Below, piece by piece: positions 9,932 to 18,162 of a stretch of DNA of 41,037 bases. The position numbers and the translations under genes are program-made. The stretch's first letter is position 1; each line of letters starts with the position of its first letter. The stretch spans positions 1-41,037 of the forward strand of contig NZ_JABEQK010000020.1 in NCBI RefSeq assembly GCF_014174275.1. Direction: 5' to 3'. Source of the stretch: Gluconacetobacter takamatsuzukensis. Its GTDB lineage: Bacteria; Pseudomonadota; Alphaproteobacteria; Acetobacterales; Acetobacteraceae. Below the pieces are notes generated by a model, which worked only from the letters and a program-made list of their open reading frames with translations, had not been told where the DNA came from and made no database searches.

Positions 9932-11357
9932 ATCGTGGAGGGCGTGGCGCCCTTTCCGGGCGGCCGAGGCGTCGCACGGGGCCGGGCTGGGCCTGTTTCT
10001 CCTGGCGCTGTTCACCGGTCTTGTCGCGATCACCCGCTTCCTCATCGAGGATACTGACGGATTTTCGGCGTTCTGGCCCGCCAATGCGGCGATGCTGGTC
10101 GCCCTGCTGATCCTGCCCGAAAGACGCGCCCTGGCCGTCATCGTCGCCTGCGGCGCGATCAACCTCTCCATCAATTATGGCGCGGGCTGGAAAAATGGCG
10201 AGGCCATCCAGGCCTGTATACTGAATGTCGTGCAGGTTGCGATGGCGGCCCCGCTGACGCGCCGCTTCTGCGGCGCCCGGACCGACCTGACGCGCCTGCC
10301 GCGTTTCGTCGCGTTTTCGATGATCGCGACTGTCACGTCCGCGATCGAGGGCGGGCTCGGCGTCCTAGGCGATCGTTTCCTCCTCGACGACCCGGACCCC
10401 ATGTTCCGGGACTGGATGCAATGGGCGGCGTGCGATGCGCTGGGCCTGATCATCGCGACGCCGCTCGTCGTCCACCTGGTCCGGAACCTGGACGGGGACA
10501 AGGACCTCCGGCGGGTCCGGCCGATGCTCCTCTCGCTCCTGTGCCTCGCCGTCACGATCGCCGGCTTCGTCTGGGGCCATCTGCCGCTGCTGCTGTTCAG
10601 CTACCCGCTCCTCACCGTCATCGCCTTCCGGGCGCGGCCGGTCTGGACGTCGCTGACCGTCTTCGGCGTGGCGGTCTGCGCGGCGGCATTCACGCGGCGG
10701 GGACTGGGGCCGATCGTGTTCTTCGCGGGCGGCAATGTGCATACGCTCCAGTTTACGGTGCAGGCCTATCTGGTGTCGCTCGTCCTCACGGTGCTGCCCG
10801 CGAACGTATCGGTCGATGAAAGCCGGCGCTACCTGCGGCGCATGCTCATCGTGCAGGACCGGCTGCGCCATGCGTCCTCGCATGACGACCTGACCTCGGC
10901 CATGAACCGCCGAACCTTCGAGCCGGCGGTCGAGGCACAGATGCGGCTATCGGCGGCGGGGGCGCTGATGGTCGTCGACCTCGACCATTTCAAGCAGATC
11001 AACGACAGGTACGGCCACAGCGTGGGTGACGAGGTGCTGCAGGCCTTCACGCAGCGCCTCATCCGGATGCTGCGCGATGTGGACGGGCTGGTCGCCCGCT
11101 ATGGCGGGGACGAGTTCGTGGCCTTCACCCCCGGCGTGCAGTCGGTGCCGGAGCTGGAGACACTGTGCCTGCGCATCTGTCACGAACTGGCGTTGCCCTA
11201 TGACATACCGGAGGTCGGGGGCTCGGTCACGGCCAGCATCGGGGCAACCCTGTCCGGCCCGGGGCAGCCGGCTATCAAGGGCGTGCTGCGGCAGGCCGAC
11301 CTTGCGCTCTACCAGACCAAGGCGGCGGGCCGGAACGGCTATACGATCCAGGTCTGA
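9894..11357 (+). CDS. membrane diguanylate cyclase (MASE1-like + GGDEF)
   Basis: Makes cyclic di-GMP from two GTP; 487 residues. The N-terminal half is a membrane sensor with about eight hydrophobic segments from residue 30 to 310. The sequence FWPANAAMLVALLILPERRAL resembles MASE1 domains. The GGDEF domain follows (residues about 330-485) with the start DDLTSAMNRRTFE, the substrate motif DLDHFKQINDRYGHSVGD and the intact active site RYGGDEF (GGDEF at 404-408). The inhibitory RxxD site is not at its canonical place: DVDG occupies it, so product inhibition may be weak. No EAL domain is present. ATG 9894 or ATG 9918 could be the start. Cyclic di-GMP controls cellulose production in related acetic acid bacteria, but no direct link is seen here. 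Confidence 0.9.
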   Translation: MGGRRRPLMTISRSWRAWRPFRAAEASHGAGLGLFLLALFTGLVAITRFLIEDTDGFSAFWPANAAMLVALLILPERRALAVIVACGAINLSINYGAGWKNGEAIQACILNVVQVAMAAPLTRRFCGARTDLTRLPRFVAFSMIATVTSAIEGGLGVLGDRFLLDDPDPMFRDWMQWAACDALGLIIATPLVVHLVRNLDGDKDLRRVRPMLLSLLCLAVTIAGFVWGHLPLLLFSYPLLTVIAFRARPVWTSLTVFGVAVCAAAFTRRGLGPIVFFAGGNVHTLQFTVQAYLVSLVLTVLPANVSVDESRRYLRRMLIVQDRLRHASSHDDLTSAMNRRTFEPAVEAQMRLSAAGALMVVDLDHFKQINDRYGHSVGDEVLQAFTQRLIRMLRDVDGLVARYGGDEFVAFTPGVQSVPELETLCLRICHELALPYDIPEVGGSVTASIGATLSGPGQPAIKGVLRQADLALYQTKAAGRNGYTIQV

Positions 11358-11405
11358 CGGACCGGGGGCGGGCGCTGCCCGCAGGGTGGGGGGCGGATCG
11401 GCCCC

Positions 11406-11981
11406 TCAAACGGCCCTGACCGGCGGATCGTCGACCGGGCGCGCCAGCATGGCACCGGGGGAAGGCGCTTCGTGATCCATCACTTCGCGCAGCCAGTCGG
11501 CGACGGAAACCGGCTCGTGCCACCATTGACGCTCCGCCCCGCCGGCGGCGCGGCGGGGCAGGTGATAGCCGGCGCCGGCCAGGCAGGCCCCCAGCATGGC
11601 CAGGGCGGCCATCAGATGGTCGGGAATATCCCCCTCGGGGAAGACGGGGCGCAGGGCCCGCCTGAGATCGGTGATCCGGCCGTTCTGCGAAATCGCGACG
11701 GTATCGAGCAGATGATGCTCGGTTGCCGTCACCATGGGCGCCTGGAACGGCATGATGCCCGGCCGCTCCATCGTGCCGCCGGCCATCTGGGCCGCGGCAC
11801 GGGCAAACATGCCGGCCACATGCGGATAATCCTCGGACAGCAGCGACAGCGGCAGGCGCGCCAGTGTGTCGTCGTGCGACGGGTCGGCCGGGGGGCAGGC
11901 GGGCATGAAGTGGCGCATCGCATGCAGTGCCAGCCGTTCGCTGCGCGAAAGATCGTTCGTGGATGTCTGCCGATGGGGCAT
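11406..11981 (-). CDS. unknown protein, family A copy 1 (related to 12130-12744)
   Basis: A protein of 191 residues with no recognised function. It clearly shares a fold with the next gene upstream: both begin with NDLS-x-SERLA near residue 9, and both have a central VTATE-x3-L(D/E) segment, then NG-x4-LR-AL-VFP, then A-x-LGACLAGAGYHLP near the C-terminus. The ends differ: this one closes with a Trp-rich stretch (QWWHEPVSVADWLREVMDHE). No signal peptide and no classic metal site are seen. GGAAAGAG precedes the ATG. Its paralogue lies 148 bases upstream behind a Fur box, so an iron-linked role is possible but inferred. Confidence 0.75.
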   Translation of the reverse strand: MPHRQTSTNDLSRSERLALHAMRHFMPACPPADPSHDDTLARLPLSLLSEDYPHVAGMFARAAAQMAGGTMERPGIMPFQAPMVTATEHHLLDTVAISQNGRITDLRRALRPVFPEGDIPDHLMAALAMLGACLAGAGYHLPRRAAGGAERQWWHEPVSVADWLREVMDHEAPSPGAMLARPVDDPPVRAV

Positions 11982-12052
11982 GTCTCTTTCCGGCCGCGAT
12001 CGTGCCGGCTCCCTTTCTCTGTCCCTTTGTCGAAGGCTAGATGCGGTTAGGT

Positions 12053-12070
12053 CTTATTTGCATAAACAAG
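12053..12070. promoter_or_regulatory. AT-rich palindrome before the family A copy 1 gene
   Basis: CTTATTTGCATAAACAAG is an imperfect palindrome (CTT-x-TTT...AAA-x-AAG) 72 bases upstream of the minus-strand gene starting at 11981. Its reverse complement contains GTTTATGCAAAT, close to GTTTATGTAAAT in the palindrome at 18124-18141. It may be a regulator site; which one is unknown. Confidence 0.35.
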
Positions 12071-12129
12071 ATGGCAACGCACCCATGACGAAGCCGGGTA
12101 GGGTACCCCGCCATTGCCTGGCCGGGTTT

Positions 12130-12744
12130 CTACAGGGCGAGGCCGAGGCTTTCGGGGTGCGGCCAGGGGCTATGGCTCATGCCCATGTCCAGCTCATGCC
12201 AGCGCGTCATGGCGATCAGGCCGCCGGTCTCCGCATCCTCGTGCCGGCAATCCCCGCCGTCGGCTTGCGCGTCGGGCATGACGGGGGGCAGCGCGGCGAG
12301 GGCGGGCCGGCGGCTGGGCAGCCAGTGCCCGGCACCGGCCAGGCACGCGGCCAGCACCGTCACGGCGGCGGCGAAGCGCGACTGCACGTAATGATGCGGG
12401 AAGACCCGCCGCAATGCCGTACGCACCGCCGCCTCGTTTCCGTTCTGCGCCGCCGATGCGGCCTCCAGGAACCCCTGTTCGGTGGCGGTCAGCATCACCG
12501 CGCCGGGCATCCCGACATCCAGATGGCCCATGCGCAGCCCGACCATCCGGCGCATCGCGGCGCGGAAGGCCTGCGCGACCCCGTCGAGTTCCGCGCGAAA
12601 GCCGGTCATGAGCAGGTCCTGCGCGCCCGGATGGCCCGGGGTGCCGCATTCCGCCGTCTCGCGCCGGGCGACGCAGCGGATCATCCAGACGGCCAGCCTT
12701 TCGCTGCATGAAAGGTCGTTCACGAAATACATTGCGTGGCTCAT
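12130..12744 (-). CDS. unknown protein, family A copy 2, behind a Fur box
   Basis: A protein of 204 residues, paralogous to the gene at 11406-11981 (shared NDLS-x-SERLA, LTATEQGFLEAASAAQNG, TALRRVFP and LAACLAGAGHWLPSR). The reading frame runs open to 13392 through the fur gene on the other strand; that extension is a shadow. ATG 12744, behind GGGAG, matches the start of the paralogue. The C-terminal tail holds His, Cys and acidic residues (GGDCRHEDAETGG), which might bind metal but fit no known motif. A Fur box lies 57 bases upstream at 12801-12815, so expression probably rises in iron starvation. Function unknown. Confidence 0.8.
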   Translation of the reverse strand: MSHAMYFVNDLSCSERLAVWMIRCVARRETAECGTPGHPGAQDLLMTGFRAELDGVAQAFRAAMRRMVGLRMGHLDVGMPGAVMLTATEQGFLEAASAAQNGNEAAVRTALRRVFPHHYVQSRFAAAVTVLAACLAGAGHWLPSRRPALAALPPVMPDAQADGGDCRHEDAETGGLIAMTRWHELDMGMSHSPWPHPESLGLAL

Positions 12745-12800
12745 GGGGCACTCCCGGCCGGCGAAGCCGCCGATCTGTTGCGGTGTCGGGGTGTAGTATA

Positions 12801-12815
12801 TGAGAACGATTATCA
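12801..12815. promoter_or_regulatory. Fur box between family A copy 2 and fur
   Basis: TGAGAACGATTATCA fits the 7-1-7 Fur consensus TGATAAT-A-ATTATCA at most positions. It sits in the 159-base divergent region between the unknown gene (start 12744) and fur (start 12904). It could repress either or both under iron sufficiency. Confidence 0.72.
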
Positions 12816-12903
12816 GTTGCAAGCTAGATTTCCGCCCGCCCGCATGGTGGCCGCGCCAATCCGTTGGACGCGATTCGTCGGATGAGGTTATGCTAGCCAT
12901 GCA

Positions 12904-13341
12904 ATGAAAACAGACGACAGCCTGGACTCCCCGATCGCCGCAATATGCCGCGAGAAGGGCATGAAACTGACCGGACAGCGGCGCACCATCGCGCACGTCC
13001 TGTCCGAATCCGACGATCACCCCGATGTCGAGGAACTCTACCGTCGGGCCACGGCGGTCGACCCGCGTATCTCCATCGCGACAGTGTACCGGACGGTAAG
13101 GCTGTTCGAGGAGCAGGGCATCCTGCGGCGCCGGGATTTCGGCGGCGGCCGCGCCCGCTACGAGACGACCGATCACGGCGACCATTTCCACCTGATCGAT
13201 GTCGATAGCGGCACGGTCATGGAATTCGACGACGAGGAGCTCAAGGCGCTCCTGGCGGGAATCGGCGCCCGGATGGGCTACGAGGTCGCAACGACGCGCC
13301 TGGAACTCTACGGGCGCCGCAAGAAGAAAAAAGGCCGCTGA
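12904..13341 (+). CDS. fur: Fur-family iron-responsive repressor
   Basis: Metal-dependent repressor of 145 residues, normal for the family. The N-terminal winged helix (residues 10-80) contains GMKLTGQRRTIAHVLSES and the recognition region ISIATVYRTVRLFEEQGIL. The dimerisation/metal domain has DHGDHFHLIDVDSGTVMEF, the alphaproteobacterial form with His and Asp ligands and no CxxC zinc motif. Lack of those cysteines argues against a Zur or classic gamma-type Fur. It is flanked by a Fur box upstream and bfd downstream on the other strand, which supports an iron (Fur) rather than manganese (Mur) role. It may autoregulate through 12801-12815. The C-terminus is very basic (GRRKKKKGR). Confidence 0.92.
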   Translation: MKTDDSLDSPIAAICREKGMKLTGQRRTIAHVLSESDDHPDVEELYRRATAVDPRISIATVYRTVRLFEEQGILRRRDFGGGRARYETTDHGDHFHLIDVDSGTVMEFDDEELKALLAGIGARMGYEVATTRLELYGRRKKKKGR

Positions 13342-13446
13342 CAGGACCGGCCGGCCCCGGAGGCCGGCTCCGCGCCCGTCACGGGTTTCCAAAAATCGCA
13401 GCAGACGCGCGCCGGATCGGCACCAGCGCGCATTGCAGTCCGGCTC

Positions 13447-13704
13447 TCAGGCCAGGTGGTGCCGCTGCGCGCCACTCGCCGGCGCGCTCTCCATGGCGGC
13501 GGCCTTCAGCGCATTGCGCAGCAGGCAGAGCATTCCCGGAACACAGTTGCCGCACTGCGCGCGGCATTTGCGCGCGGCATGGATCTCGGCGGGGCGCGAC
13601 GCGCCCGCGCTGATGGCGGCTTCGATGTCCGTATGGGACAGCGCATTGCACGAACAGACGATCACGAAGGCTTCCGCTCCCGGTCGGATGAGGGGTGTCT
13701 TCAT
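13447..13704 (-). CDS. bfd: bacterioferritin-associated ferredoxin (Bfd-like)
   Basis: Small [2Fe-2S] protein of 85 residues that in its family helps release iron from bacterioferritin. The four cluster cysteines are visible: VCSCNALSHTDI near residue 15-25 and then CRAQCGNCVPGM about 30 residues later. The C-terminus is Ala-rich. The frame is open upstream to 13788, but MKTPLIRPGAEAFVIVCSC gives the family length. It lies convergent to fur with 105 bases between. Its promoter region (13705-13882) is shared with the divergent unknown gene and contains a palindrome at 13731-13746. Repression by Fur would be expected from the known biology of bfd. Confidence 0.88.
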   Translation of the reverse strand: MKTPLIRPGAEAFVIVCSCNALSHTDIEAAISAGASRPAEIHAARKCRAQCGNCVPGMLCLLRNALKAAAMESAPASGAQRHHLA

Positions 13705-13730
13705 TCTTCGTATTGCAATTGAGAGTTGAT

Positions 13731-13746
13731 CGCAATAATGATTGCG
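13731..13746. promoter_or_regulatory. palindromic operator candidate between bfd and unknown gene
   Basis: CGCAATAATGATTGCG has perfect 6-bp arms around AATG, 27 bases before the bfd start. A related half, TTGCAATTGAGAG, lies a little closer to bfd. AT-rich dyads of this kind could be bound by Fur or another iron regulator, but the match to the 7-1-7 Fur box is weaker than at 12801. Confidence 0.5.
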
Positions 13747-13882
13747 GACCACGGAACACCGGCCGTTGCCCGACCGTCGATTTCCCAACCCGTTCCGTGG
13801 AACCTCCAGGCGGCATCGATGGCGCTCCTTCCGCTATCCGATGCCGCCACTCCTTTCGCCTCATGACCGGAAGCTGCTGACG

Positions 13883-14839
13883 ATGAGCGAGACAATCGGT
13901 TGCGACGCCTCCTGGCACCTCATGCACTCGCAGCCGTCGCTGCTGCTGAACTATTTCGATCCGTCCCGTGGCTTCGCCGGCCAGATCAACACGCTCGTCA
14001 GCCGGTTCCAGACCGTGCAGGCCGTGTGCCAGCAGGGCGAGGGACCGGTGCGCCTGACCGAACTGCGCAATGCGCTGGCCTTTCACCTGGTCAGGATGTC
14101 GCGCTGGTGGGGGTTCGATTTCTGCCCCCTCGGCCTGACCGGCGTGCGCAATCCACATTTCATGAGCTATGTGAAGGCGCACGCGGCCCGCTCGGTCGAG
14201 GACGACGCCCTGCTCGACCTCTTCACCATGCAGCGGCATATGCATGTGGGCGATCCGGGACACATCCTGGTGCTGGGCCGCGATCCCGACAGCAGCGGCA
14301 CGCTGTCGATCTTCTATGGTGTCGACGGCCAGAAATCCTTTCGCTTCACGACCGGGGCAAACGGCACCGCGCTGGCATGGTGTCGCCACAGCTATCCCGA
14401 TTTCGCCAGCGCGTGGCTGGCGGCCTGGACCTATCATTGCCCGGCTGGCACCGTATGCGCGAACATGCGCGAGCATCTGGCCGCCGAGCGCGAACATGCC
14501 TGGGCGCGGACCTGGCATCGGCAGCATTTCCACCGCTCGGGCGGCAGCCTGCTCGTCCGGCTCTACCTGGATGCGATGGGCCAGCTTTCGGCGTGCCAGT
14601 CACGCTTCGGCCGGGCAGCGTTCGAATCCATCGTGAACGCCATCGCCTTCAGGATGGTGCGCCACGCGGTCGAACGGCAGATTTCCATCGCCGGCCTGCT
14701 GGAGGAAGGCGCCCCGCAGCAGATGAGCCGGCGCGTGGTCGATGTCGTCCGGCAGCGGGCGCGCCTGTATGTCGCCCGTTCGATCGACGCCCTCCAGCGC
14801 CCGAAACTGGAAGCCCTGATCGAAAACGCCGCCCCATGA
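13883..14839 (+). CDS. unknown protein divergent from bfd
   Basis: A protein of 318 residues that I do not recognise. It looks soluble and mostly helical, rich in His, Trp and Arg. Visible points are a WWGFDFCPLGLTGVRNPHF segment near residue 75, a His-rich MQRHMHVGDPGHILVLGRDP near residue 115, a beta-strand-like region LSIFYGVDGQKSFRF, a Cys pair in TYHCPAGTVCANM, and a basic helical C-terminus. ATG 13883 follows GGAAG by about ten bases; the frame continues upstream to 13742 without a better start (ATG 13838 is possible). It shares its promoter region with bfd, so iron control is plausible. Function unknown. Confidence 0.8.
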   Translation: MSETIGCDASWHLMHSQPSLLLNYFDPSRGFAGQINTLVSRFQTVQAVCQQGEGPVRLTELRNALAFHLVRMSRWWGFDFCPLGLTGVRNPHFMSYVKAHAARSVEDDALLDLFTMQRHMHVGDPGHILVLGRDPDSSGTLSIFYGVDGQKSFRFTTGANGTALAWCRHSYPDFASAWLAAWTYHCPAGTVCANMREHLAAEREHAWARTWHRQHFHRSGGSLLVRLYLDAMGQLSACQSRFGRAAFESIVNAIAFRMVRHAVERQISIAGLLEEGAPQQMSRRVVDVVRQRARLYVARSIDALQRPKLEALIENAAP

Positions 14840-14892
14840 TCCCCGGGCGGCATCGTCGCGTGCCGGGTTCGCCTGCACCACGGGCCGGGCGG

Positions 14893-15327
14893 TCAGAGCG
14901 TCAGCGCGGCCTTGTCGGGCTCGACCCAGCCGGCCCGTGCCTCGGGCCCGAACAGCGTTTCCGGGTTCCAGAACGCGAGCAGCCAGTCGCTCCGGCCGGC
15001 GGTGCCCGCCATCAGCGCGTCCAGGATACGGCAAAGCGGCATATCCGCCGGACAGGTTTCGAGAAACATTTTCGCGGCGCGCATCGAGGCGATGGTGATC
15101 GTTTCGTGATAGCCGCTCGATGGCGTATTCGGCGTGCCTGTAATCTCGTTATAGGCCCGGATCAGGCCACGCATGATGGCAATGTCCGCGCATTCGGGCC
15201 GATGGCGCAGCAGCCACAAGGCGACGGCGAAATGCGCCCTGTGCGTCCAATCCGCCCGTGGCAGGCTGCCGGTCAGGAAATGCGCCACAAGGTCGTCGAT
15301 TTCGGTATCGTCAGTATAGGCCGTCAT
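14893..15327 (-). CDS. conserved hypothetical protein
   Basis: A cytoplasmic, helical protein of 144 residues with no known function. It has the pattern of a widespread conserved family of unknown role: DWTHRAHFAVALWLLRHRP near residue 26, then AYNEITGTPNTPSSGYHETIT near residue 58, and a C-terminal Trp-rich part (SDWLLAFWNPETLF). The conserved His, Tyr and Glu residues suggest a ligand or metal site, but this is inference. It is convergent with the unknown gene at 13883-14839, with 53 bases between them. The 260 bases upstream, to the chemoreceptor stop, hold no further gene. Confidence 0.78.
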   Translation of the reverse strand: MTAYTDDTEIDDLVAHFLTGSLPRADWTHRAHFAVALWLLRHRPECADIAIMRGLIRAYNEITGTPNTPSSGYHETITIASMRAAKMFLETCPADMPLCRILDALMAGTAGRSDWLLAFWNPETLFGPEARAGWVEPDKAALTL

Positions 15328-15587
15328 GGCGACATGCTTTTGAAGATCCTGCGTGGAAATACGCGGCCGGGCCGCGGGTCGCGTCTGTCGCCCGTGTGCC
15401 TGCCGTCGGTGTTCCAGCGTTCATGACCAGTCGGGCCGTCCCGGCTCGCCGGTTAATATCTCCAGACTGGCCCCTGCAAGCCCCGGCCGGCAAATAAAAC
15501 TCTCTTGACACTATTGCCGGCCGTCATGCGCAGCGCGCTTCCCCTCTTGCACGGAAGGCGCGGCCCGTCCCGATCGTCAGGGTATCT

Positions 15588-17795
15588 TCATGCCCTGTTC
15601 CTGGCCCGGTATTCGGCCAGGTTCGTGCTGCCGGGCAGGCGGAAGCGGCCGACGAGCTGCGTCAGCTTGTCCGTCTCGCCCGCCAGGCGGCGGGACGCGG
15701 TGCGGGAATGTTCGGCAACGGCGGCATTGCGCTGCGTCACCTGGTCCATGTTCGTGACCGTGATGTTGATCTCGCTCAGCGTGGCGGCCTGTTCCTGCGC
15801 CGCCGTCAGGATCTGGTTCAGGTTGTCGCTGATCTGGGCAATGAAACCGGAAATATCCTGAAGCACCTTTCCGGTTTCGGTAACCCGCTTCGAACCGGTG
15901 CGGATATCCGCCGTCGTGGTCTTGACCAGGGCACCGATCTCCTTCGCCGCCCCGGCGCAGCGCAGCGACAGGGCCCGCACCTCGCTGGCGACGACGGCGA
16001 AGCCCTTGCCCGCGTCGCCGGCCCGCGCGGCCTCGACGGCGGCGTTCAGGGCCAGGATATTGGTCTGGAACGCGATGACGTCGATCGTCTCGACAATGGC
16101 GACGATCTGTTTCGAACTGTCCTCGATCCGCACCATGGCCGCCTGGGTCTGCTGCATGATGTCGGACGAACTGCTGGCCGACCCGCGCGCCTGCACGCCG
16201 ATCTTCTGCGCGTCGCTGATCTGCTGGACGGATTCGCTGACGCTCTCGGTAATTTCATTGACCGCGGCAGCCGTTTCCTCAAGCGATGCAGCCTGCTGCT
16301 CGGTCCGCTCGGCCAGGGTTTCGGCCTCGGTCGCAAGCTGCCCGGTACCCTTGCTGATGCTGCTGCCCGCACCGGCGATTTCCGACAGGGCATCGGCAAG
16401 CTGGTGTATCGACTGGTTGAAATTCTGGCGCAGGGGCTCGAATTCGGGCGGCAGGGCGGTGGCGATCTGGCAGGACAGGTCGCCCCGGGCCAGATTGTCC
16501 AGCCCTTCGCCCATGGTGCGGATGACGTTGTTGATGTTCCGGATCTTGGCTTCTTCCTCCAGCCTCGTCTTCTGCTGAAGCTCCTCGTGCCGGTCGCGGG
16601 CTTCCGCCGCGCGGGCCTCCGCCTCGCGGCCTTTCAGCAGCGTGGTGCGAAATCCTTCCAGCCCCTGGGCGACCATGCCGATCTCGTCGCCGCGCCGCGT
16701 GCCGGGCACCTTGTTGTCGTACTGGCCCCTGGTCAGGTCCGAAACCGCCGCCAGCAGGTTGCGGAACGGCGTCTTGATCAGCCGTCCCGAGATGAAATAG
16801 ACGACGAGAACCGACAGGATCATGAGCAGGACGCCCGAGACCAGCAGGGTGACGATGTTGTTGCGCACCGGCGCGTCCAGCGCGGCGCGGGGAATATCGA
16901 CGACGAGCGTCCAGACATTGCCGAAGCCCGGGATCTGGAACGGCACCATCACCCGCTCCAGGTCCCCGTCGTGAAAGCCGCGGATGATCCGCACCTTGTG
17001 GCTGGAAATCGCCTGCGCCAGCTCGGCTTTTCCATCATCCGCATAGGGCTGGAGCAGCCGCTTCTTGTCGGGATGCGAGATCCAGACCATGTCCTGCGAC
17101 AGGAGCGAGATGCTGTTGCTGCCGAAGACGTCGGACTTGCCCAGAAGGGTGACGATCCAGTCCAGCGGGGTATCGATGCCGGTAACGCCGATCCTCTTGC
17201 CGTCGAAGGTCAGCGGATAGGAAAAGGAGACCATTTCCACGCCGCTGCCCTCGTCGATATAGGGCTCCGTCAGGATGCCGACCCCGCGCTCCATCGGCAG
17301 GGTGAACCAGCTCTGGCTGTAATGCTCGTCGACGGCGTTGAAATCGATCGATCCGTCCGGCTTGCGGACGTAATAGGGGTTGAGAATGCCATGGCTGTTG
17401 GTGCCGGGCGCGTTGAACGCCTTCTGCCCGTCGAAGCCGCCGGGAATTTCCTCCATCCAGACGGCATAAAGGTTGGGCGAGCGGATCTCGGCCTCGCGCA
17501 GCAGGCTGACGATTTCGGCCCGGTTGGCCGTGCCGGCCTTGTGGATCGCTTCCAGGGCCACCTGGTTGGCGCGCGCGATGTCGTTCTGGTCCAGCAACCG
17601 CTGGACGATCTGGTCGACGAGGATCTGGCTGCGTGACGTCGCTTCCGAAAAAACGCTTTTTTCGACTTGGGACTTCATCATCCAGGCGGATATCGTCACC
17701 GCCATGGCCTGTATGGTGATGAAGGCGAGCCCGCATATCAGAACAATCCGTGCGGACAGGCTGTTCCATAGACGGCGTTCGGAATGACCAGACAT
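15588..17795 (-). CDS. methyl-accepting chemotaxis protein (dCache-HAMP-MCP)
   Basis: Transmembrane chemoreceptor of 735 residues. A first membrane helix (about 14-38) leads to a periplasmic double-Cache sensor (about 40-310) with the membrane-distal features WFTLPMERGVG, EPYID and GVTGIDTPLDW. A second helix (about 313-336) is followed by HAMP (SDLTRGQYDNKVPGTRRGDEIG). A long coiled coil and the signalling tip come next, with the conserved hairpin AFQTNILALNAAVEAARAG and KGFAVVASEVRALS. No C-terminal pentapeptide for CheR is present. The Arg-x-Trp-Tyr part of the amino-acid-binding dCache motif is not conserved, so the ligand is open. I chose ATG 17795; GTG 17804 lies too close to AAGGAT. 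No che genes are nearby. Confidence 0.92.
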   Translation of the reverse strand: MSGHSERRLWNSLSARIVLICGLAFITIQAMAVTISAWMMKSQVEKSVFSEATSRSQILVDQIVQRLLDQNDIARANQVALEAIHKAGTANRAEIVSLLREAEIRSPNLYAVWMEEIPGGFDGQKAFNAPGTNSHGILNPYYVRKPDGSIDFNAVDEHYSQSWFTLPMERGVGILTEPYIDEGSGVEMVSFSYPLTFDGKRIGVTGIDTPLDWIVTLLGKSDVFGSNSISLLSQDMVWISHPDKKRLLQPYADDGKAELAQAISSHKVRIIRGFHDGDLERVMVPFQIPGFGNVWTLVVDIPRAALDAPVRNNIVTLLVSGVLLMILSVLVVYFISGRLIKTPFRNLLAAVSDLTRGQYDNKVPGTRRGDEIGMVAQGLEGFRTTLLKGREAEARAAEARDRHEELQQKTRLEEEAKIRNINNVIRTMGEGLDNLARGDLSCQIATALPPEFEPLRQNFNQSIHQLADALSEIAGAGSSISKGTGQLATEAETLAERTEQQAASLEETAAAVNEITESVSESVQQISDAQKIGVQARGSASSSSDIMQQTQAAMVRIEDSSKQIVAIVETIDVIAFQTNILALNAAVEAARAGDAGKGFAVVASEVRALSLRCAGAAKEIGALVKTTTADIRTGSKRVTETGKVLQDISGFIAQISDNLNQILTAAQEQAATLSEINITVTNMDQVTQRNAAVAEHSRTASRRLAGETDKLTQLVGRFRLPGSTNLAEYRARNRA

Positions 17796-18162
17796 AAAAG
17801 GCACTATCCTTTTTTGTTCTCACGACCTTCCACGGGGAAGAAATCACATTCCCTTCATCGGTCCGGCGATCGCAGGCGGAAGAATGGCACGGCAGGCTAT
17901 CGGCAGCCTGCCATGGACGTCGTCACGTCAGTCATGTCGAAAAATCGGGGATATTCGGCAGCGGAAGGCGCAACAGGACGAGCACGGCCCCGGCCGGCCC
18001 CGGCAAAGGCGTTCGGAACCGCCTGCCGCACCAGCCCGTATCATCCGCGGTACACGGGCATGTCATGGAAAGGGTCTGACATGACGATCCTGAAAGTTAA
18101 CGCCTGGCTAACCTAACATATCGTTCGTTTATGTAAATGAAGTAATGTCGCCCGGCAGGCTG
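17796..18162. promoter_or_regulatory. chemoreceptor leader with AT-rich 18-bp palindrome
   Basis: No gene is supported in these 367 bases. They lie between the chemoreceptor start and the guaD stop, both on the minus strand, so they hold the chemoreceptor promoter. At 18124-18141 TTCGTTTATGTAAATGAA is a palindrome with one mismatched pair (TTC-x-TTTA-TG-TAAA-x-GAA). It sits in a clearly AT-rich patch (18105-18150), unlike the surrounding DNA. It may be an operator. Confidence 0.45.

Noticed and set aside
12745-13392. Upstream extension of the family A copy 2 frame through fur
   Set aside because: The extension is antisense to fur; the paralogue starts at the position equivalent to 12744, which also has a ribosome site.
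17784-18116. 110-codon plus-strand open frame upstream of the chemoreceptor
   Set aside because: No ribosome site, basic low-information sequence, and it covers the chemoreceptor promoter region.
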